Below, piece after piece: positions 1-6,274 of a DNA stretch of 6,274 nucleotides. Each line of letters starts with the position of its first letter. Position 1 is the first letter of the stretch. The stretch covers positions 1 to 6,274 of the forward strand of contig JBEHXS010000157.1 in NCBI GenBank assembly GCA_048498575.1, read 5' to 3'. Source of the DNA: DASZQY01 sp048498575. Lineage in GTDB: Bacteria; Pseudomonadota; Alphaproteobacteria; Rhizobiales; Kaistiaceae. The notes beneath the pieces are model-generated. The model was not told the origin of the DNA, searched no databases, and saw only the letters and a program-made list of their open reading frames with translations. A program made the position numbers and the translations under genes.

Positions 1-1
1 C

Positions 2-1504
2 GGCTGGGGCGAGCGCGCGATTGTCATTCTGGGCGATGGAGCGACCGGCAAGTCGTCGCTCGCCGCCTGGTTCGTCGAGAACGGCTTCGCCTTCTTCGCC
101 GACGACAGTGTCGTCCTCGGCGCCGATGGCGAGGTTGCAGGTTTTCCGGCACCGCTGACGCTCCCCGCCGCCACGCTGGGCTACATCGCCGAGCTGGCCG
201 CGATGCATTCGGCGGCCTCGGTCCGCGCCGGCGATCGCCTCCTGTCGCAGCCGGCCCGCGACTGGCTGGCGACCGCGCCCGCCGGTCGCGTCGGCCTCAT
301 CGTCGACGTCCGCTTCCGGCATGGCGCCGATCTCCTGATCGAGCCGCTCCCCGCGCCGGACGCCACGCTCCGCCTGCTCGAAGCGACCCGCCGCGTCGTC
401 ATTCCCGGCGATCCCGGATATGCGCCGATTGCGGCGCTCGCCGCGGCGGCGCCGGCGCTTCGCCTCGCCTACGGCAGCTATGGACAACTCGCCGGCGTCC
501 TCGATCTCCTCGCCCGCGCCGCCGTCGAGATGGAGATCGCGCCGGAGGAGTTCGAGCGCTTCCTGCGCGGCCTTCCGCGCCCGGGCGTCGCGGCAACCAC
601 GAAGAAGGCCAAAGTCTATCCGGTGCCGGCCGCCTCTACCCGCCGCTTCAGCCCGAAACTCACCATCGGCATGGCGACCTACGACGACTACGACGGCGTC
701 TATTTCAGCCTCCAGGCCATGCGCCTGTATCATCCCGAGATCCTCGATCGCGTCGAGTTTCTCGTCGTCGACAATCATCCCGACGGCATCTGCGCCGAGC
801 CGCTGAAGGCGCTGGAGAACGCCATCCCGAACTACCGCTACCTGCCCTTCGCCGCGGCCGGTGGCACCGCCGCCAGTCGCAATCTCGTCTTCGCCGAAGG
901 TGGCGGCGAGTTCGCGCTGTGCATGGATTGCCATGTCTTCTTCGTCCCGGGCGCGCTGCAGCGCCTGCTCGCGTACTTCGACAAGCATCCCGATACATCC
1001 GATCTCCTCCAGGGCCCGCTCGTCGGCGACGATCTCGCGACGCTCATGACGCATTTCGATCCGGTCTGGCGGGCGGGCATGTTCGGCGTCTGGGGCCGCA
1101 ACGCCGCCGGCGACGATCCGGACGGGCCGCCGTTCGAGATTCCGATGCAGGGGCTCGGCGTCTTCGCCTGCCGCCGCGCCGCGTGGCTGGGCTTCAACCC
1201 GCTGTTCGCCGGCTTCGGCGGCGAGGAAGGCTACATCCACGAAAAATACCGCCAGGCCGGGCACCGCACGCTCTGCCTGCCCTTCCTGCGCTGGATGCAC
1301 CGCTTCCAGCGTCCGCTCGGCCCGCCTTACCGCAACACCTGGGAAGACCGCTGCCGCAACTACACGATCGGCCTCCGCGAACTGCATTTGCCGACGAAGG
1401 ACATGGAGGCGCACTTCGCCGAGGTGCTCGGCGCCGACAATGCCGAGCGCATTTTCGCCGGCATCCGCAAGGAGCTGGACGATGTCCGCGACGCCGCCGA
1501 ATAG
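2..1504 (+). CDS. HPr-kinase-like P-loop domain fused to a GT27-like GT-A glycosyltransferase (5' partial)
   Basis: The frame is open from base 2 to the TAG at 1502-1504, so the start lies outside the window; 500 residues are visible (numbered from base 2). Residues 1 to about 185 resemble HPr-kinase-related proteins: a Walker A GDGATGKS (11-18), then an FFADD stretch with paired Asp 34-35 where HPrK proteins carry conserved metal-binding acids. The HPrK/phosphorylase signature is not seen, so HPr is an unlikely substrate. After a Pro/Ala/Lys linker (about 195-215), residues about 218-460 form a GT-A domain: TIGMATYDDYD, acidic strand LVVDN, an ASRN segment, a DCH motif (309-311, DxH instead of DxD), GGEE (406-409) and MHRF with His 433. 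Order and spacing parallel polypeptide GalNAc-transferases (DxH, GGEN, late metal-binding His). I infer sugar transfer from a nucleotide sugar, probably cytoplasmic since no membrane segment is seen. The next gene overlaps its end by 23 bases. Acceptor and true start are unknown. Confidence 0.8.
   Translation, partial: GWGERAIVILGDGATGKSSLAAWFVENGFAFFADDSVVLGADGEVAGFPAPLTLPAATLGYIAELAAMHSAASVRAGDRLLSQPARDWLATAPAGRVGLIVDVRFRHGADLLIEPLPAPDATLRLLEATRRVVIPGDPGYAPIAALAAAAPALRLAYGSYGQLAGVLDLLARAAVEMEIAPEEFERFLRGLPRPGVAATTKKAKVYPVPAASTRRFSPKLTIGMATYDDYDGVYFSLQAMRLYHPEILDRVEFLVVDNHPDGICAEPLKALENAIPNYRYLPFAAAGGTAASRNLVFAEGGGEFALCMDCHVFFVPGALQRLLAYFDKHPDTSDLLQGPLVGDDLATLMTHFDPVWRAGMFGVWGRNAAGDDPDGPPFEIPMQGLGVFACRRAAWLGFNPLFAGFGGEEGYIHEKYRQAGHRTLCLPFLRWMHRFQRPLGPPYRNTWEDRCRNYTIGLRELHLPTKDMEAHFAEVLGADNAERIFAGIRKELDDVRDAAE
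1469..1474 (+). promoter_or_regulatory. Shine-Dalgarno site deciding the start of the second glycosyltransferase
   Basis: AAGGAG lies inside the end of the upstream gene, seven bases before ATG 1482. The alternative in-frame ATG at 1440 has no comparable site, so this site fixes the start at 1482. Its position inside the upstream reading frame suggests translational coupling of the two glycosyltransferases. Confidence 0.7.
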
Positions 1505-2300
1505 CCCGCGCGTCAGCGTCGTGATGCCGGCTTACAATGCCGCGCGCTGGCTGCGGCGGGCGCTGGCCAGCCTCGTCACGCAGACCTTCGCCGACCTCGA
1601 GATCGTCGTCGTCGACGACGGCTCGGACGATGAAACTCCGACGATCATCGCAACCGCGGCCGCCGGCGATTCACGGATCGTCGCCGTGCGCCAGGATCAC
1701 GCCGGCTTCTCCAGCGCCGCCAATCACGGCCTCGCCGTGGCGCGCGGCGAATACATCGGCCGCCTCGATGCCGACGACATCGCCCTCCCCGATCGCTTCG
1801 CCATACAGGTCGCCTTCATGGACGCCCATCCCGAGGTCGGCGTCGTCGGCGGGTCTATGGTCGTCATCGACGAGCACGAGCGCAAGCTCCACCGCATGTA
1901 CTACCCGACCGAGAACGTCGATGCCGAGATGCTGAAGTACTCGGCGCTCGGCCACCCGGCGACGCTCATCCGCCGTTCCCTCATGGTCGAGCTCGGCGGC
2001 TATCGCCGGGCCTTCGTCCACGCCGAGGACTACGACCTGTGGCTCCGCATCGCGGAGCGTGCCCGCCTCGCCAACCTGCCCGACGTCGTCACCTACTATC
2101 GCGCCCACCCCGGCCAGATATCCGTTGCTTATTGGCGGTCGCAGCAAGGCTGCGCCAGCGTGGCGCGCGAGGTTGCCTACATGCGCCGGGCCGGCAAGCC
2201 GGATCTCATCACGGAAGAAACGGTCATCGACGCCGACAGCCTGGCCGGCCTCGGCATCGCCGAGCAGTTCATCCCCGGCATGCAGCACTACTTCCGGTGA
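1482..2300 (+). CDS. GT2-family glycosyltransferase
   Basis: A 272-residue glycosyltransferase of the GT-A fold, family GT2. Visible motifs in order: the N-terminal nucleotide-binding strand VSVVMPAYNAARWL (11-24), IVVVDDGSDD (41-50), the metal-binding DxD in RLDADD (Asp 96 and 98), the hydrophobic strand VGVVGGSMVVID, GHPATLIRR (157-165), and AEDYDLWLR (181-189), which carries the acidic pair usually assigned as catalytic base in GT2 enzymes. YRAHPGQIS (206-214) is a typical end of the domain. There is no signal peptide or membrane segment, so it probably acts in the cytoplasm or at the inner face of the membrane. Start chosen at 1482 because of AAGGAG seven bases upstream; the longer start at 1440 would add 14 residues lacking family features. 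It overlaps the preceding gene by 23 bases and probably shares its transcript. Donor and acceptor sugars cannot be read from the sequence. Confidence 0.92.
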   Translation: MSATPPNSPRVSVVMPAYNAARWLRRALASLVTQTFADLEIVVVDDGSDDETPTIIATAAAGDSRIVAVRQDHAGFSSAANHGLAVARGEYIGRLDADDIALPDRFAIQVAFMDAHPEVGVVGGSMVVIDEHERKLHRMYYPTENVDAEMLKYSALGHPATLIRRSLMVELGGYRRAFVHAEDYDLWLRIAERARLANLPDVVTYYRAHPGQISVAYWRSQQGCASVAREVAYMRRAGKPDLITEETVIDADSLAGLGIAEQFIPGMQHYFR

Positions 2301-2301
2301 G

Positions 2302-2317
2302 CCGCCCCGGTCGGCGG
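2302..2317. terminator. Weak hairpin between convergent genes
   Basis: CCGCC at 2302-2306 can pair with GGCGG at 2313-2317 around a 6-base loop, in the 24-base gap between two convergent stop codons. The position suits a shared terminator, but the stem is only 5 bp and neither strand has a T-tract. It may be incidental in GC-rich DNA. Confidence 0.2.
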
Positions 2318-2324
2318 ACTACTT

Positions 2325-3179
2325 CTACCCTATGATCGAAGTGGGCGGCGCGGGCGTCGTTGGGGCAGCTGTCGTCGTTGTGGTTGTCGTGCTCGTCGTA
2401 GTGCCGCCGGTAGTACCGGGAGCCCCCGTCGTCCCGGCAACCGTGGTCCCCGCCGCCGGCGTCGTGCCGGGGTTGGCGCTGTCCGCCACCCACAGCCACA
2501 GCGGCGCGACGTCTTCGCGCTCGCGGTTGATCAGCGACTTCGCCGGCGTGCCGGGCGTGCCGAAGTAGACACGCAGGCCCAGCCAGCCGGCGCTGGAGTT
2601 CTGGCCGAGACGCGCTTCGCCGAACGCCGAGATCCCCGTTCCCGCGAACTGGTGCTCGAACCCTCCGGTAGCGAAGTTGCCGTCTTCGTAGACGTAGCCC
2701 GCGAACAGCTTGTCGTTCGGGGTGATGTAGAAGCTACCCTTCAACTGGGCGAAGAAATTGCTGGCGCCGCCGCTCTTCCAGCCCGCGACACCGGAAATGG
2801 TGGTGTTGGACGAATACAGCTCGATTTCGGGGCCGACCCGGAAGTTGCTGTTCGATCCGACCTGGGTCCACGCGCCATAGGCGCCGAGCAGCCCGACGCT
2901 GGGGTCGCGCCAGAACAGGTGTCCCGCCGCCTCGCCCCAGGTGTATCCACCGATCGTGCCAATCACGCCGTCGGCCTGCGCGCCCCATGAGGAGCCGAGC
3001 GGCGTCGTCAGCCTGAGTTCGCCAGCGCCGAGCGAAAGTCCGCTCCACTGTCCGCCGAATCCGCCGAGGGTTGCGTTCGGTGCCGAAACCGCCTGTGCCT
3101 GCACCGCGGAGGTTCCCGCTGCGAGCATCAGGGGCGTCAGGGCCGTCGTGGCCAAAAGAAGATTGCGCCGAGCCTTCAT
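2325..3179 (-). CDS. Secreted, probable outer-membrane beta-barrel protein with Thr-rich C-terminal tail
   Basis: A 284-residue protein of unrecognised family. Residues 1-30 are a clear Sec signal peptide: basic MKARR, a hydrophobic core LLLATTALTPLML, then small residues ending AVQAQA with likely cleavage near residue 30. Residues about 40-207 are Gly- and aromatic-rich with alternating strands (for example FFAQLKGSFYI, KLFAGYVYED, GISAFGEARLG, GWLGLRVYF), as in small alphaproteobacterial outer-membrane barrels. A charged linker KSLINREREDVAPLWLW (214-230) follows, then a low-complexity tail at 238-281 with 21 Thr among Gly, Ala and Pro, including seven Thr in a row (264-270). Those seven codons mix ACG, ACA and ACC, so the run is not a simple short DNA repeat. 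An AAGGG-type site (complement of 3186-3190) lies six bases before the ATG at 3179. It converges on the glycosyltransferase pair, with 24 bases between stop codons. Localisation is inferred; function is unknown. Confidence 0.85.
   Translation of the reverse strand: MKARRNLLLATTALTPLMLAAGTSAVQAQAVSAPNATLGGFGGQWSGLSLGAGELRLTTPLGSSWGAQADGVIGTIGGYTWGEAAGHLFWRDPSVGLLGAYGAWTQVGSNSNFRVGPEIELYSSNTTISGVAGWKSGGASNFFAQLKGSFYITPNDKLFAGYVYEDGNFATGGFEHQFAGTGISAFGEARLGQNSSAGWLGLRVYFGTPGTPAKSLINREREDVAPLWLWVADSANPGTTPAAGTTVAGTTGAPGTTGGTTTSTTTTTTTAAPTTPAPPTSIIG
2337..2468 (-). other. Segment encoding the Thr/Pro/Gly/Ala tail (mucin-like)
   Basis: These 44 codons encode residues 238-281 of the barrel protein: repeated GTT or TT units spaced by Ala, Gly and Pro (PGTTPAAGTTVAGTTGAPGT), then Thr-rich STTTTTTT and TTPAPPTS. 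This composition resembles extended, often O-glycosylated stalks in other proteins. Whether it is glycosylated here is not known. Confidence 0.7.
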
Positions 3180-3365
3180 CGGAAACCCTTCCCGGATGAG
3201 TCCTGCTACTGAAGGCTATTGCGGCGAGGCAGATGGGGACAACAACCAGAAGATGAGGCTAGGTAGTTTTCGCATTTTCCCCCACGATTTCCGCTACGCT
3301 GTTGCACGATTGCATGAACTACCAATGATTGCTTGGATCCTCCGCATTCGCCGAAAAAAGAGCCG
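3180..3365. promoter_or_regulatory. Divergent intergenic region with a weak candidate promoter
   Basis: This 186-base gap lies between the start of the barrel gene (- strand) and the start of the methyltransferase gene (+ strand), so it should hold both promoters. It is more AT-rich around 3241-3365 than the genes beside it. The best + strand candidate is TTGCAC (3302-3307) followed after 16 bases by AATGAT (3324-3329), each a partial match to the sigma-70 boxes. No convincing - strand promoter or operator was found. No small reading frame here looks real. Confidence 0.3.
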
Positions 3366-4043
3366 ATGAAGACAAGACGCGCTGCCTCGGCGGCTGTGCC
3401 GCCGACCGATTTTATCCGCGACAACACGCGGTTGGCGCCTGTGCCCAGCCTGCCGACGATCCGCCTCTACGTCGCGCATCAGGCTACAGGCCTGTGGCGG
3501 CTGGCCGCTGAGCACGATCCCGATCCGCCGCCGCCGTACTGGGCCTTTCCATGGGCCGGCGGGCTCGCGCTCGCCCGCTATCTCGTCGAGCATCCGGAGA
3601 CCGTGGCGGGGCGGCGCGTCCTTGATCTTGGCACCGGCTCCGGCCTGGTTGCCGTCGCGGCGGCGAAATCCGGCGCGGCGCGTGTCCGCGCCGCCGACGT
3701 CGACGCCTACGCCGTCGCCGCTGCCGAGTTGAACGCCGCCGCCAACGGCGTGGCCGTAGAGATAATTCACCGCGACGTCACGGCGGAGCCGCCGCTGGAC
3801 GTCGATCTCGTCACGGTCGGCGACCTGTTCTACGAACGCGAACTGGCCCTTCGCGTCCTCCCCTATCTCGACCGCTGCCTGGCCGCGGGAATCGAGGTGA
3901 TCATCGGCGATCCCATGCGCGCCTACTTGCCCTACGGCCGGCTCACGCTGCTCGCCGAGTACGCCGTCCCCGATGTCGGCGAGGTCGAGAGCGCCAACCG
4001 AACCCAGAGCGCGGTGTTCGCGCTCCAGCCGCCGGCGGCGTAA
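3366..4043 (+). CDS. Class I SAM-dependent protein lysine methyltransferase, ETF-beta methyltransferase (METTL20) type
   Basis: 225 residues from ATG 3366. The SAM-binding core is clear: motif I VLDLGTGSGLVAVAA (85-99) and an acidic loop ADVD (110-113) where the ribose of SAM is held. Preceding it is PYWAFPWAGG (57-66), and following it VGDLFYERELA with the DxFY motif (153-156), then IGDP (180-183). PYWA..W.GG, the D-x-F-Y motif and IGDP match the ETFBKMT/METTL20 group as I remember it. Mitochondrial members methylate lysines on the beta subunit of electron transfer flavoprotein, and bacterial homologues are thought to act on ETF-beta and possibly ribosomal L7/L12. Such enzymes are often annotated as L11 methyltransferase (PrmA-like) or as nicotinamide N-methyltransferase-like. 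A TTG at 3333 would add 11 residues (Pro/His/Lys-rich) without a ribosome site; ATG 3366 has a weak AAAGAG just upstream and is preferred. Likely cytoplasmic. An SOS-type box begins six bases after its stop codon but points to uvrA. Confidence 0.82.
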   Translation: MKTRRAASAAVPPTDFIRDNTRLAPVPSLPTIRLYVAHQATGLWRLAAEHDPDPPPPYWAFPWAGGLALARYLVEHPETVAGRRVLDLGTGSGLVAVAAAKSGAARVRAADVDAYAVAAAELNAAANGVAVEIIHRDVTAEPPLDVDLVTVGDLFYERELALRVLPYLDRCLAAGIEVIIGDPMRAYLPYGRLTLLAEYAVPDVGEVESANRTQSAVFALQPPAA

Positions 4044-4048
4044 CCCGC

Positions 4049-4063
4049 GTTCCCGCTTCGTTC
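4049..4063 (+). promoter_or_regulatory. LexA operator (SOS box, GTTC-N7-GTTC) upstream of uvrA
   Basis: GTTCCCGCTTCGTTC is an exact match to the direct-repeat LexA box of Alphaproteobacteria (GTTC-N7-GTTC, equivalent to GAAC-N7-GAAC). It lies between the methyltransferase stop and uvrA, 168 bases before ATG 4232. uvrA is a known LexA target, including in rhizobia. A partial -35-like TTTACT (4064-4069) directly follows the box, so bound LexA would cover a promoter placed there; the matching -10 (around 4087-4093, GATGAAT) is poor. For random sequence an exact match on either strand in a gap of this size would be expected at about 0.5 percent. Confidence 0.75.
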
Positions 4064-4089
4064 TTTACTCGCGACGCCGCCAATGCGAT

Positions 4090-4112
4090 GAATCCGTCCT
4101 GCTGACGGATTC
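4090..4112. repeat. Perfect 9-bp inverted repeat (stem-loop) in the uvrA upstream region
   Basis: GAATCCGTC (4090-4098) pairs perfectly with GACGGATTC (4104-4112) around the 5-base loop CTGCT. No T-tract follows, so it is not a textbook intrinsic terminator. It lies 47 bases after the methyltransferase stop and 27 bases after the SOS box. It could end the methyltransferase transcript, fold in a uvrA leader RNA, or bind a regulator. Confidence 0.5.
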
Positions 4113-4231
4113 GGTCGATGCCGGCGCGTGTAACAGTGGGCCGACCCGGTGCCCGCCTTGTTTCCGCGCCGCGAGAGCATAAATTTGGGCTGCGGCCTCG
4201 GCTGCGCTCCCGCACGCGAATGGACCAGACG
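4113..4231 (+). promoter_or_regulatory. Rest of the uvrA upstream region, weak candidate promoter
   Basis: This stretch between the hairpin and the uvrA start shows one AT-rich patch (GCATAAATTT, 4177-4186). TTGTTT (4158-4163) with TAAATT (4180-4185) at 16-base spacing is a possible but weak sigma-70 pair. Nothing else is recognised. If this is the real promoter, the SOS box would lie about 95 bases upstream of the -35, an unusual place for a LexA operator. Confidence 0.2.

Positions 4232-6274
<2,043 letters not shown>

Noticed and set aside
2..560. Genuine HPr kinase/phosphorylase of the PTS
   Set aside because: The P-loop and paired Asp fit, but the HPrK/P signature after them is absent and the domain is fused to a glycosyltransferase.
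1440..1481. Upstream in-frame ATG for the GT2 gene
   Set aside because: No ribosome site, and the added residues precede the usual GT2 start; ATG 1482 has AAGGAG at ideal spacing.
1608..1619. 12-bp palindrome GTCGTCGACGAC
   Set aside because: It is the natural result of coding Val-Val-Asp-Asp in the GT2 motif with GC-rich codons.
1671..2288. - strand open frame opposite the GT2 gene (205 codons)
   Set aside because: Antisense to conserved GT2 motifs, with no recognisable domain of its own.
3333..3365. TTG start adding 11 residues to the methyltransferase
   Set aside because: Rare start codon without a ribosome site, and the added residues show no family feature; not fully excluded.
4090..4112. 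Classical intrinsic terminator
   Set aside because: The stem is perfect but no run of T follows on either strand.

Overview
This is a GC-rich window with five protein genes and short intergenic gaps. It looks like chromosomal DNA of an alphaproteobacterium, probably of the Hyphomicrobiales (rhizobial) type. Three things point there: the UvrA sequence follows the rhizobial pattern, including a Cys-Pro-Val-Ser-Gly-Phe stretch where most UvrA proteins have a zinc-binding CPxC; a GTTC-N7-GTTC box, the alphaproteobacterial LexA operator, lies upstream of uvrA; and a methyltransferase of the ETF-beta lysine methyltransferase type is present. The species cannot be told from this window. No tRNA, rRNA, CRISPR array or transposase gene was seen.

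Left part (2-2300, + strand): two glycosyltransferase genes overlap by 23 bases. The first enters from beyond the left edge. It joins an HPr-kinase-like P-loop domain to a GT-A glycosyltransferase domain whose motifs (DxH, GGEE, a late metal-type His) resemble polypeptide GalNAc-transferases of family GT27. The second is an ordinary GT2 enzyme, probably translationally coupled to the first. The pair suggests a glycoconjugate or glycosylated-product locus that continues to the left.

Middle (2325-3179, - strand): a convergent gene encodes a secreted, probably outer-membrane beta-barrel protein with a very Thr-rich C-terminal tail (21 Thr in 44 residues). A 186-base divergent intergenic region separates it from a + strand methyltransferase gene (3366-4043) of the ETFBKMT/METTL20 type.

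Right part (4044-6274): a 188-base regulatory region holds a perfect LexA-type SOS box and a 9-bp perfect hairpin. It is followed by the first roughly two thirds of uvrA, which runs off the right edge. The uvrA reading frame carries a low-complexity linker, roughly 60 residues longer than in E. coli UvrA, just before the first zinc-finger cysteine. Part of that linker is encoded by a G/C-rich palindromic element of the kind normally dispersed between genes, here read through in frame.

The strongest points for follow-up are the palindromic repeat inside uvrA, the kinase-like/GT27-like fusion, and the nearby Thr-rich exported protein as a possible but unproven glycosylation substrate.
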